Shown piece by piece: positions 1 through 11,049 of a stretch of DNA of 64,000 nucleotides. Both the position numbers and the translations under genes were made by a program. The first letter of the stretch is position 1. Each line of letters opens with the position of its first letter. The notes beneath the pieces are model-generated. The model saw only the letters and a list, made by a program, of their open reading frames with translations, was not told the origin of the DNA and made no database searches. Source of the stretch: Oryctolagus cuniculus (Eukaryota; Chordata; Mammalia; Lagomorpha; Leporidae); the NCBI RefSeq assembly GCF_964237555.1, contig NC_091442.1, positions 62,098,011 to 62,162,010 on the forward strand, in the 5' to 3' direction.

Positions 1-1301
1 TAAAAACTTTGTTTTATACCATTGTCAAACCAATGGTGAAGAGTGTTATATTACTATAGTTTAAAGATCAGTGATTACTTTAAAACTTACTGTATATGGA
101 TGAAATGGTCATTTTTATATTCAATTTTTGTTTATAGTTATTACCTATTTCCCACTAAACTAGAGTCTTTTTGCTTTTTACTTGTTAATCTTCTTATTTG
201 GTGAAAAAATAATAAATACATAAATAATTAAATACATGGGGCAGCAGGTACTGATAGGATGTGACAAAATAATAAATAGACAGGAAAAGGTGAATGATTC
301 AGAGGAAGCCTCAGGCAGTCTAAGGACATGTAACTCTCTTGGCCCCCAATGGGCTGCATTAGCATCTCTGGAGAGTTACCTGGCCATTTATCCCAAGGGG
401 AGAACATTAATTACACATAGTGGTGACCTGGTGTAATAGGATTTACAGATATCAGATATAAAGCTCATATAAAATTATTTCCTATTTTATCATTTCTTAA
501 GTAATAAATGCTGTTAATTTAAAGAAAAATACTTTAGCGAGGAAATGTGAATTTTAATTGGTTTCTATTTTATTTTCATTAATGACATGTATTTATTACT
601 ATGTCTCAGTAAGATACCCAGGTCTGTTACCTACATTTATTTTCAAATGGTCTCTCCCAAATTGAAGGGATGTATCAATAATGTATAAAATATTTTAAAT
701 GCCTAGAAATCTAATTATGACTTCATTAGGATACTTCAGTGTTTATGCTCAAGATTATTATGCATATTTGATCTGTAACTTTCACTGAAGAATGAATGTT
801 CCATCCAACTTTTTTAGTCTACAAGCTATTTTAAATTATTTCCCATTTTATTAATTCTCATATTTTATTAGTAATACTTAATGTCTGTTCAGTTATACAT
901 TTGGATAATGACTTGTGTTCTATGAAATCTAAATTTAAATATATAATTTTTGGTATCTGAAGGATTTTCAAAAGGATTTAAACAGATTTTTGAAGTTGGA
1001 AAAGGAGGAAGAGAAATTAAACTTGGTGCTGGTTTGGGGTCATGGGATCTTTTACTTGTATCACTTCACATAATCTGACGATCTCAACAGTCCTATAACC
1101 TGGGCATGGTCATCACCAGTGTGGGATGGAAAAGTAGTATCTGATGGTTCAGGTGAGTTAGGTAACAAAGCTGTGTGTTTCCAGCACCCACAAATTCCCC
1201 TGAATTCTATATTGTCTCCCTAGGTAAAATCAAATTCTTTCTCTTTGCACACACATTGCATTTGTAGAGAAGAAGGAAATTTTTTGGACAATAAACAAGA
1301 G
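1..1301. other. Unassigned AT-rich sequence
   Basis: No gene, recognised repeat or regulatory motif seen. The longest frame (66 codons, 236-436) has no codon pattern or homology that I recognise. Confidence 0.5.
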
Positions 1302-1312
1302 ATACTTAAAGT

Positions 1313-1653
1313 ATTTTTTTAAAAAATATTTATTTATTTATTTGAAAGAGCTACACAGAGAGAGGAGAGGCAGAGAGAGAGAGAGAGAGAGAGGTATTCC
1401 ATGCGCTGGTTCACTCCCCAACTGACCACAATGGCTGGAGCTGCGCCGATCTGAAGCCAGGAGCCAGGAGCTTCCACCAGGTCTCCCACATGGGTGCAAA
1501 GACCTAAGGACTTGGGCCATCTTCCACTGCTTTCTCAGGCCATGGCAGAGAGCTGGATTGGAAGAGGAGCAGCCAGGACTAGAACCAGCGCCCGTATGGG
1601 ATGCTGGTACCCAGGCTGGGGCGTTAACCTGCTGTGCCAGAGCGTAGGCCCCA
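1313..1653 (-). mobile_element. CSINE (C repeat), type B
   Basis: Complete tRNA-derived SINE in reverse: T-rich tail at left, (GA) tract near 1360-1393, body, and inverted head ending GTAGGCCCC. An exact 11-bp target duplication, ATACTTAAAGT, lies at 1302-1312 and 1654-1664. Confidence 0.93.
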
Positions 1654-1675
1654 ATACTTAAAGTTTTGTACTTTT

Positions 1676-2004
1676 TTTTTTTTTAAGACAGGCAGAGTTA
1701 GAGAGAGAGCGAGAGAGAGAGGGAGAGAAGGGTCTTCCTTTTCCGTTGGTTCACCCCCTAAATGGCCACTATGGCTGTGCTCTTCATCAGTCTGAAGACA
1801 GGAGCCAGTTGCTTCCTCCTGGTCTCCCATGGGGTGCAGGGCCCAAGCACTTGGGCCATCCTCCACTGCACTCCCTGGCCACAGCAGAGAGATGGACTGG
1901 AAGAGGAGCAACCGGGACAGAATCTGGCGCCCCAACCGGGTCTAGAACCCCCGGGTTCCAGCACTGCAGGCGGAGGATTAGCCAAGTGAGCTGTGGCGCA
2001 GGCC
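1676..2004 (-). mobile_element. CSINE, type A (young)
   Basis: Reverse-oriented C repeat from the T-run to GGCGCAGGCC. An exact 14-bp target duplication, AGTTTTGTACTTTT, lies at 1662-1675 and 2005-2018. The left duplication overlaps the right duplication of the preceding CSINE, so the two insertions used adjoining sites. Confidence 0.95.
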
Positions 2005-2057
2005 AGTTTTGTACTTTTAAAATGTATTCATTATTAAAAAGAACATCATATTTTTGG

Positions 2058-2352
2058 GATGGGCATTTTGCAGAGTTGAAAATGCTGTTTGGAACACCCA
2101 CATCTCTTATCAGGATGCCTGGTTTGAGTCCCAGCTCCTCTGTTTCTGATCCAGCTTCCTGTTAGTGCACACCATGGGTGCAGTGGTGATGATCATTTAC
2201 TTGGGTCCCTCCAACCAAGTGGGGAACCCGGATAGAGTTCTGGGCTCCTGACTTTGCCATGTCCCAACTCCAGCTGTTGCTGGCCTTTGGGGAGTGATTC
2301 AAAGGCTGCCTTTTGAAGAAATAGCATACAAATAAATCAAATTTTTGCAAAA
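2058..2352 (+). mobile_element. CSINE, type C (old)
   Basis: Diverged forward copy. Recognisable parts are a B-box-like GGTTTGAGTCCCAGC near 2121, TTCTGATCCAGCTTCCTG, the GGGGAGTGATTCAA end of the body, and a short A-rich end (AATAAATCAAA). No convincing target duplication. Confidence 0.8.
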
Positions 2353-2625
2353 CCAAAATAAAATGCCAGAACTTCATTATGATTTTAAATTCAATGTAAG
2401 AATTGATCTTAACCCATTTTAAAGGGATTTAGGAAGTCCCTCATTATGAGCAAGTTTTTTTCTTAACTTTCATCCCATTATAAGAAACTTGCAGATGCCC
2501 TAATGAAATTATAGCATATATGTTTAAACATGTGTTTCATTCATAGTAACCCATAATTCCAAAATGCATGATTGCAAATATGAAGCAGTGGTGTCTAACA
2601 AAACATATCTTGTTATCACGTTTTA

Positions 2626-2860
2626 TCTTAGCTCAGGCTGCTGTAACAAAACGCCATAGACTGAGTAGCTTATAAACAATAGATATTTATTTCTCACAGT
2701 TCTGGAGGTTGGACAATTCACAGTATTGTGCCAGCAGATTCAGTGTCAGGTGGGCCCTTGGCTGGGCTGTGTCTTCACATGGCACAAGTAGGAAGGGGCT
2801 CTCGGGAGTCTTTTGTAAGGGTGCTGATAGTGTCTAGTTCCACTGTGATTGGGACTTTCT
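2626..2860 (-). mobile_element. MaLR-type LTR fragment (MLT1/MST-like), reverse
   Basis: GGCTGCTGTAACAAAACGCC followed by TTTATTTCTCACAGTTCTGG and a GCCAGCAGATTCAGTGTCAGG stretch resembles the inverted 3' part of MLT1/MST LTRs. Similarity fades after about 2860. Family assigned from memory of the consensus. Confidence 0.65.
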
Positions 2861-3519
2861 CTTTACAGTTGTCAAGAGAATCTGGTTCAGGCATGGCAAT
2901 TAAAGTATTTCTTTCTTGACTCCAAGAAGATAACTTACCTGGGAAGTTTGGGAAAATTATGAGAAAAAAAGATACATTCGAACTACTCACTGAGTAGTAT
3001 TTTACAGAAAAGAGTGCTCCACTGTTAACACGTGTACAGACTGAGATCATCTACTTTTATGACAATCTCTAGTATTTAAACTTTTGTTTAAAGCCAAGTG
3101 TCTGAGAGCAATAATTCAAACAAGGAGAAATTACATAAATCAGGTATTCCAATATCCAAGCGACTTTTTTCCATAAAATCAGAACTAGAAATGTTGAAAA
3201 CATGCTAGGATTATGATAAGGCCTATACTAAACAAATATGATACACAAATGAAAGATCAATTTGGGTCTGGAAGTAGCATGTGTTGATAGTATCTTGGAG
3301 TGAGAAATGTTTTTACGTGAACAATTTGTCTCCTAAAAAGGATCGCGTTTAATAATCAGATCATCAGTGACTTCAAAGGAAATGATTTGAGTGTGCTCTT
3401 AATGTTCTTAAAAGACATAATAATAATAAAAGATGGCAGAAATGCCAGGATTTTTTAAAATTTATTTTATTATGGAATAAAACTTTATGTAGAAAATCAT
3501 ACTTCTTGGCCTGGTCAAC

Positions 3520-3861
3520 TGTATGGTTTGGATGCATTTCTATCAAAATTCATGTGTTGACACTTATTGGCTAATGTGATAGTATTGTGGATGGAATTAA
3601 TCATTGAATTAAGTTATGAATGGAATAAAGGTTTCATGCACCCTGGCTCTCTTGTCCTCCTTCCTCTGCCTGTGAGGGTGCAGTGTTCCTCTTCTGGAGG
3701 ATGTAGCAGCAGTGGAGGGAGGAGAGGGACCCTGCTCCAGACATGGAACCTTCTGATGCTGGACCTCCCAGCTTCCAGAACCATGAGAAATAAACTTAAA
3801 TTCTTTATCAGTTACCAGTTGATTGTATTTTGCTTGGAGCAGCATGAATGGACTGAGGCAT
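3520..3861 (+). mobile_element. MaLR-type LTR (MLT1/MST-like), forward
   Basis: It begins TGTATGGTTTGGATGCATTT and ends CATGAATGGACTGAGGCA. In between are CCAGCTTCCAGAACCATGAG and AAATAAACTTAAATTCTTTA, the poly(A)-signal region typical of these ancient LTRs. The length (about 340 bp) is somewhat short, so internal deletions are likely. Confidence 0.7.
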
Positions 3862-5203
3862 AAGGTAGCCACCTTCTTTCTACTCTGCTGAGAAGGCTCC
3901 CAAATGCCTGGAAGTCTGAAAATAGAAACACATAAATGACATAAGGTCCCAATTTTCTCGAATAATTTTATTTCAAAAATGGCAGTGATCACGAATAACA
4001 TTTTTTTTCCCTGCAATTGACATTAACTTTTAACTTTTGTTTCTTTATACTTTCTTGGAGTAGGAATTTTCTGATAGGATTGAAAACATGTATTTTCAGA
4101 GAGAAATGTGTGTCAGGATTGGCAGTCATTCAGATGCTCACTTGGCCACCTGTGTGAAATCAGCACACCAACGTGCCACTGAGTAGTCACAGGATTGTAT
4201 CAATAATCACACCTGCAGGAGTTCTTTTGTGGCTCTGCGCTTTGCACCGCCACGCTACGGATGGCAAAATTGCTAGTGGCCCCAGAAATTTACCCCTGGC
4301 CTATTGTGAACTAGAGTCTTAATCTACATCAGACATTGTAAATGTACATGGCAGTGTTTCTGAACTCACTTTCCTCGTAAGAGATGCAGGTTTCTCGCTG
4401 TGAGTTCCTGTGTCAGACACTCCAAAGGGAACCTGTTGGAGCCTGCTTGTTGCCTCATCTTGTACCCTGACCTGGTTCGTGCTCCATGACTTAACACTGT
4501 TGGATCTTGGCATTAACTCTGGCCAGGACCTGGTGACTGTTCTCTGAGTCGTCCTTCAGATTTTTTGGAAGGGGAAACTAAAAATAATAGTCATGGGAAC
4601 CTAATAGCTCCCAGAAGCCTGACTGACAAAAAGCGTAAAGGACAAACAAACAGTGTGATGCCTAAAGTAACTGGCTTGCTGCTTTACCTCCCCAGGTCTG
4701 TAACCTTTAGGGATAAATAGAGTAGGGAGTTCATTGTTCAGCATTTCACATGGCCTATAACAGAAAAGTGGGAGCAGTTACTAAATAGCATTTACTGAAG
4801 GTGGGAAACAGCCTGAGAATACCTATGTAGCATCAATTTGTTGGATTCTTTTCTTTTGCTTCCAGCCAAAGCACTTTATCATTTACTTTGAGCAAAACTA
4901 AATAAAATTAGTCAACAACAGCAAAAACTCATGTGGTTCAGATATTTAGGGAAGATCAATAAAATGTCGAGATTTGTATTTGTTTTCTATGAGTAAGTTC
5001 CTGCTTTAAGAAATGTTCTAAGTTGATTTTTAGGTGACCTTACAGACTGAATTGTTGAAAGTAACCCTATGTTCTTGAGTCTTCTTAACTCGATTTCTTA
5101 GTTATTCAGTTGTCTCAGCTCAGCTGTTTGAGTAAACATAAGGGACGCTCAATACAATAAGGAAAACTGGGCCACTTTTATTCTGGATAAAATGGTAGTT
5201 CAT
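3862..5203. other. Unassigned sequence
   Basis: 1.3 kb of single-copy-looking DNA between a MaLR LTR and a young CSINE. Slightly higher GC around 4130-4560. No reading frame or motif that I can support. Confidence 0.45.
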
Positions 5204-5220
5204 AGAAATTAGAGAAATTT

Positions 5221-5560
5221 CGCCGGCGCCGTGGCTCAGTAGGCCAATCCTCCACCTTGCGGCGCCGGCACACCGGGTTCTAGTCCCGGTTGGGGCGCCG
5301 GATTCTGTCCCGGTTGCCCCTCTTCCAGGCCAGCTCTCTGCTATGGCCAGGGAGTGCAGTGGAGGATGGCCCAGGTGCTTGGGCCCTGCACCCCATGGGA
5401 GACCAGGAAAAGCACCTGGATCCTGGCTCCTGCCAGGATCAGCGCGGTGAGCCGGCTGCAGCGGCGGCCATTGGAGGGTGAACCAACGGCAAAAGGAAGA
5501 CCTTTCTCTCTCTGTCTCTCTCTCTCACTGTTCACTCTGCCTGTCAAAAAAAAAAAAAAA
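5221..5560 (+). mobile_element. CSINE, type A (young, near-complete)
   Basis: One of the best preserved copies: head CGCCGGCGCCGTGGCTCAGT, tRNA-like A and B boxes, (CT) tract and a 15-A tail. A perfect 17-bp target duplication, AGAAATTAGAGAAATTT, lies at 5204-5220 and 5561-5577, which points to a recent insertion. Confidence 0.97.
5232..5286 (+). promoter_or_regulatory. Internal Pol III promoter (A and B boxes) of the CSINE at 5221
   Basis: TGGCTCAGTAGG at 5232-5243 fits the tRNA A-box consensus TRGCNNAGYNGG. GGTTCTAGTCC at 5276-5286 fits the B-box GGTTCGANTCC with one change. The 44-nt spacing between box starts is within the usual range. This supports tRNA ancestry and possible Pol III transcription; other type A copies show the same boxes. 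Confidence 0.75.
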
Positions 5561-6008
5561 AGAAATTAGAGAAATTTTAACATTTTCAGGGGAAAGCCCA
5601 TTATATGAGGAAGCTATGATACATGTCAGTCTATTCCCGCAGTTTTTTGAACATTCATTATGTAAAAGGTAACTAGAACTTAGTTCTACTAATGTACTTA
5701 CTAGCATATTTTCTAGCATCATTACCCAGATGAAAATCATATGCTGCTTGAGGAATTTCCTAAAATAAGTGAGGTTTTATGGGTTCTAATTGTTATATAT
5801 TGTGGCATAAATGCATTCAATGGATAAGTGGCAGAGTAACTTTATTAAATAGTTCTCTATATTTTTCCAATGAATGGCTTTTCAGGTTAATATTATAGTG
5901 TGAAGACAAAATCGCTTCTTTATTTTAGTATGTTTGTTAGACCTATTTCTTCATCAAGTAAGGAATAAAATTGTTCTATCTGCCTGTATTTTTGGGCTAG
6001 TCGGCACA

Positions 6009-6340
6009 TTTTTTTTTTAAGATTTAGTTATTTTATTTGAAAGTCAGAGTTACACAGAGATAGGAGAGAGAGAGAGAGAGGTCTTCATCCAATGGTTCAC
6101 TTTCCAATTGGCTGCAATGGCCGGAGCTGTGCCAATCTGAAGCCAGGAGCCAGGAGCTTCTTCCAGCTCTCCCACGCAAGTGCAGGGGCCCAAGGACTTG
6201 GGCCATCTTCTACTGCTTTCCCAGGCCATGGCAGAGAGCTGGATCGGAAGAGGAGCAGCTGGGTCTCGAACTGGTGCCCATATGGGATGCCAGTGCTTCA
6301 GGCCAGGGCATTAACTTGCTGCGCCACAGCGCCAGCCCCT
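6009..6340 (-). mobile_element. CSINE, type B
   Basis: Reverse copy with T-run, GA tract (6065-6080), body, and inverted head ending GCGCCAGCCCC. A weak target duplication (GCACA at 6004-6008 and 6341-6345) suggests an older insertion. Confidence 0.88.
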
Positions 6341-6345
6341 GCACA

Positions 6346-7081
6346 CTCTTAATCATGTGAATTTAATAACAGAGTTAATCTACATTTGTAAGATTTTTAA
6401 ATGCAACATGCTTTCTTCTTAATAGCTATGTGCACAGTCTTATGCATCATTATTATCATAGTACTCATAAGGTGCTCCTGGTCTTGGACAGGTACTTGAC
6501 TATAGTCTGCAGTCTCTATTCAGACAATGCCTATGTTCAAGATTTCACAAATCCATTTTATTATGGATGCCATTTTAGTAGAGCTATTCCTGGCAGTGGG
6601 ATTTTTTGAAGCACCATTTAGGAAACGTTTGTTTGTGGAAAACATTTGTTTATTTTGTGGGATTTGTGGAAAGACTTTTGTATTTATAGACAACTGGCGT
6701 TTTGAAAATATTATTTATAAAGCCCCTCCCCACACATATCTAAAGAGCACTTAAATTTGGACTTATTTTTCAAAACTCTAAACATGTGACCTATTCCCTG
6801 GTATTGTACAATGGATGTCCAAATAGGTCACTCCTTCCTTGGATTCATAATAAAGTGACAGACATCAAGATCATATGGTTTACTGAAGTTTTAATACTGA
6901 TATAATGAACAATAATCACAGTAGAATCATAAATAGAATTATTGAAGTGGGAATTAATTATTGAGATCTGGAATATAGTGTAGTGGACTCAAAATAATTT
7001 TAGCCAAATTGGTCCATAGGTACTAAATGAACATATAGTAATGTGAAACCTCTATGGTTTATCTCATGGAATCTTTATCTT
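6346..7081. other. Unassigned AT-rich sequence
   Basis: No recognised element. The 75-codon frame at 6527-6754 is phenylalanine- and isoleucine-rich, as expected from AT-rich DNA. Confidence 0.45.
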
Positions 7082-7092
7082 CTCAAATCTAG

Positions 7093-7446
7093 GTTTTTTT
7101 TTTATTTTTTTATTTTTTGACAGGCAGAGTTAGAGAGTGAGAGAGAGAGACAGAGAGAAAGGTCTTCCTTTTGCCGTTGGTTCTCCCTCCAATGGCCGCC
7201 GCGGCAGGTGCGCTGCGGCCGGCGCACCACGCTGATCCGAAGCCAGGAGCCAGGTACTTATCCTGGTCTCCCATGGGGTGCAGGGCCCAAGCACTTGGGC
7301 CATCCTCCACTGCACTCCCAGGCCACAGCAGAGAGCTGGCCTGGAAGAGAGGCAACTGGGACAGAATCCAGTGCCCCGACCGGGACTAGAACCCGGTGTG
7401 CCGGCGCTGCAAGGCGGAGGATTAGTCTAGTGAGCTGCGGCGCCAG
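7093..7446 (-). mobile_element. CSINE, type A (young)
   Basis: Reverse copy with a long T-rich tail, (GA) tract, GC-rich body and inverted B box (CTAGAACCC). An exact 11-bp target duplication, CTCAAATCTAG, lies at 7082-7092 and 7447-7457. Confidence 0.95.
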
Positions 7447-8009
7447 CTCAAATCTAGTTTTAATTGTCACAAAAAGCACTAATTTTTGCTGGTGTATTGA
7501 TCCCCCTTATTTCTGTGGGTTGCTATATCACACATAGAAGCATTCTAAACTTTGGGGTTCATTTGCTAGTAAAAGCTGTTCATTATAGTTTCATTTCACT
7601 GTTGTTAACTAGCTGACCCGGTTTTCTTTCATTCTGAGTACATTTTTCTCTCTCATAGAAGACAAGACATTTAGTAAGTACTGCAGGAATGCTCCCCAAA
7701 ATATATTGAAACCATTTCCTGACATCTGTAATACAAATTACCTTTCATTTTATAGCCACAGTGTCGCAGTTTGTAGCCATATGGCTGTATGGCTTAATTA
7801 TCAATAACATTTATGTGCTTATCTGCTACACAACTCAACATCTCTAAATCATCTTTCTCATCAAGTTCTAAAGCTTTATTCTTCATACCATGCACTCATG
7901 CAATTATTAAACCATGTGACTAACATATTGTGGATTTCAAACTATGGATACTTAATACTTTTATGTCAATTATATTTTCCTGTAATTTGGTTGCAAAACA
8001 CCATCAAAA

Positions 8010-8620
8010 CTGATGAAGGAGAACCCTCAATGCTGGGTCCCTAACCAATTACCAACACTGGGATGGTAGGAAAAAAAGAGGTGTTTATTGCAAAGCGCTG
8101 ATCAAGGAGCCAGGAACTATTACTTAATTGCTAGGTTCCCTGAGGGCTTAGGGGTAAAGTTTCTTATAGACTGAAGTTGGGGCCGAGAAGTACATGTTTA
8201 GTTCATGTCTAAGATCCTGGTTGGTCTGGACTGCTTATGGCCCCCCTGCCACTGATCAGCAATTTCATGTTCTTTAGGGAATTTTGATGATGTCAGGGTG
8301 GGCTCCAGTCAGTGTAGGGGTTACCTGCAGGTAGTTATCCTTTACAGGGGCCTGGAGTTCCTGGAGAAGAAACCTCTTAACACAAGATGGAATATTAAGG
8401 TGTTATCTAGATGGGAGATACATGACTTCATGAGGCTGTGTCCAGCTGCACAACTCCCTCAATTCAGTGAGATAAGTTTGGTAAGAGGTCGATAGGCAGT
8501 CATAAAAGAAGGGTGAGGAAACTTTAAGATCAAGGATAGAGGCTGGGAGACTGGAAGCCTTGGACCCGATAAGTGCATCCAAAGCCCTGCTGAGGGTCCT
8601 GATCTCCATTTCATTTCATT
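8010..8620 (-). mobile_element. Probable ERV LTR (class I-like), reverse orientation
   Basis: On the minus strand the block ends with GCAATAAACACCTC (poly(A) signal at about 8086-8091), then a T-rich/pyrimidine stretch and CCAGTGTTGGTAATTGG. This R/U5-like order is seen in class I LTRs. Base composition differs from the AT-rich flanks. Ends and target duplication were not located, so the limits are approximate; it could also carry some internal proviral sequence upstream. Confidence 0.45.
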
Positions 8621-8624
8621 CTTT

Positions 8625-9398
8625 CTAGCATGCTTGAGACCTGTGAAATTGAAATATGCTTCTGAATTTGGTGATAATCACTCATTTACAGTAAAATTTT
8701 GGAATATTATATTCTTGATAATAGACTGATATTTTACTTGGAAATTACCTACATTTTCTATAGAATATATGTTAATATAATTTCATGATTTTCTCAGATC
8801 TCTGTATATTCTATTTGTAATGCCTTATTACAAGAAAATTTCCTCAGATGCATTTTATTTCTCAACTGCCTAATAATTGAGATACATCTAAAGTGAGCAC
8901 TTCATCTTTTAGAATGACTTCTCATTTTAACATGAAAATCTTACCAAATATTTTTATTCAATTGGACATTTAGGTTATGCTTAATCTAGTTTGCAAGGTA
9001 TTTCCTGTATTCTTTCAGATTTGTAAGATTCAAACAAAGGGAAATTTAAATTCCAAGTTTGCATTGAGGACTTCATTTTAGTGTTGTGTAGTGGATTATA
9101 TTACACAATCTCCCTGTACAAAATTAAATACTACAATCAAAGAAATTTAGATATTATTAATCCAAAAATCTTATCCAGTGAATTAATCCTCCTGAATCAA
9201 TGAAATGACATAATCCAGCTTCAATTAACATATTTACCAGGCATACAGGGAATTCACCACATTGCAAGTTGCTCATTTTTTTTCTTAGCTAGTTTCATTT
9301 GTTTGTAAGTTTATTTTAGTATTATCCCAAGAGGAAATTTAACTGTGAGTTTCATTCTTTGAGTTACTAATATTTGTTAAAATGCATGAATTAGAAAC
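8625..9398. other. Unassigned AT-rich sequence
   Basis: Nothing recognised. Together with 7458-8009 it flanks the ERV LTR-like block. Confidence 0.45.
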
Positions 9399-9403
9399 AT
9401 TCA

Positions 9404-9748
9404 GGCCGGCGCTGCGGCTCAATAGGCTAATCTCCGCCTTGCGGCGCCGGCACACCGGATTCTAGTCCTGGTCGGGGCGCCAGATTCTGTCCCAGTTGCC
9501 CCTCTTCCAGGCCAGCTCTCTGCTGTGGCCTGGGAGTGCAGTGGAGGATGGCCCAAGTGCTTGGGCCCTGCACCCCATGGGAGACCAGGAGAAGCACCAG
9601 GCTCACTGGCTTCGGATCAGCGCAGTGCGCTGGCTGCAGCATGCCTGCTGCAGCGGCCATTGGAGGGTGAACCAACGGTAAAGGAAGACCTTTCTCTCTG
9701 TCTCTCTCTCTCACTCTCTAATTCTGCCTGTAAAAAAAAAAAAAAAAA
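9404..9748 (+). mobile_element. CSINE, type A (young)
   Basis: Complete forward copy from GGCCGGCGCTGCGGCTCA to an A-tail of about 18. ATTCA at 9399-9403 and 9749-9753 is the only visible duplication, possibly longer but obscured by the A tail. Confidence 0.94.
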
Positions 9749-10195
9749 ATTCATATCAGATAATCAGGTTGCTGACTTCCCTCTGAATTTGTTCCTGTCC
9801 ACTGAGCCAGTGAAGGTAGCCACCATGTGAGCAGGGCTGAATAAGTCACAAGATCAGTATGCATAGTATGCATTTATTGATAAGTGTGTCCAACTGTGCC
9901 CCTTAAATATGAATGATTATGGAGTGTTGAGCAAAAACCTTGGAGATGGAAATGCTACTTGACCTGATTTGATCATCACCCACTGAATACATGTATCAAA
10001 TGTTCATATTTTACTCCACAGGTATGTACAATTAAAGTAAAAATGTAAAAACTCATCACCAGCAACAAAAGGAAGTGGTGGGCACTTTAGTTTGATTTAT
10101 CAAAAACTCAGTTGGTTGGCTACATTGACACCTGCAAATGGTAGCAACTGGGCTGGCAGAAGAGTACAGCATGTACCTAAAACAAACAATTGTGA

Positions 10196-10750
10196 TTATG
10201 ATTTACATTTATTGAGTGTCTACTGCCTCAGGCACTATATTAAACATCTTATATGCATTATCTTATTAAATCCAGGCAATAGCAGGGACCATTATTACTT
10301 CCTTTTTTTTTCTTAAGATTTTATATATTTATTTGAAAGGTAAAGTTACAGAAAGACAGGGAGAGACAGGGGGTTGCAGAACAGATCTTTCATCTGCTAA
10401 TTCACTACTCAGTGGCTGCAGTGGCCAGGGTGGGCCCAGTCAAAAGCAGGAGAGTCCATCCAGATATCCCACGTCATGAGTGGTAGGGGTCCAAGCACCT
10501 GGGCCATCCTCTGCTACTTTCCCAGGCACATTAGCAGGGAGCTGGATCAGGAGAGGAGCAGCCAGAATTGGAACCTAATGCTAGTAGGGGATGCTGGCAT
10601 TGCAGGCAGCAGCTTAACCTGCTATCCCACAAAACTAGCCCCTGTTGTTCTCTTTTTTATAGAGAAAAAATGAAGGCACAGTGACAGTAAGTGATTTATT
10701 AGAATTCAGTTAGCAAATAGAGACTGAATACTCTAGCCTAGGATTTCATA
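10196..10750 (-). mobile_element. MIR/L2-like ancient repeat split by a CSINE
   Basis: TTTATTGAGTGTCTACTGCC, CAGGCACTATATTAAACA and CATTATCTTATTAAATCC (left part) continue after the CSINE as ATAGAGAAAAAATGAAGGCACAG. This is the inverted MIR/L2 order. Confidence 0.6.
10302..10642 (-). mobile_element. CSINE, type B/C, inserted in an older MIR/L2-like repeat
   Basis: Reverse copy, diverged: T-run, a GACAGGGAGAGACAGG tract, and inverted head ending AAACTAGCCCC. MIR-like sequence is split on both sides (10196-10301 and 10643-10750), which dates this insertion after the MIR. Confidence 0.86.
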
Positions 10751-10756
10751 TTTTAA

Positions 10757-11049
10757 GGTAATTAATTTATTTGAGAGAGACAGAGGTTTTACCTGCTGCT
10801 TCACTCCTGAGGGGCCCTCAATGGGCAGGACTGCTCCGGGCTGAAGCTGTAGCCCAGAACTCAATCCAGGTCTCATGTTGGCAGCTGGAAGCAAATCACT
10901 TGAACAATCACCACTGTAGCCCAGAGTCTTCATTAGTAGGAAACCGGATTCAGGAGCCAGGAATGGGGTGGGAATTGAACCCACGTACACCATTTTTGGA
11001 CTTGGGAGTGTTAACAGATGTCTTAATGGCTAGGCTAAACACTCAGGCT
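10757..11049 (-). mobile_element. CSINE, type C (old)
   Basis: Diverged reverse copy beginning TTATTTGAGAGAGACAGAGG. Inverted B-box region GGAATTGAACCCACG lies near 10972. The body is interrupted by small indels. No target duplication. Confidence 0.75.
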
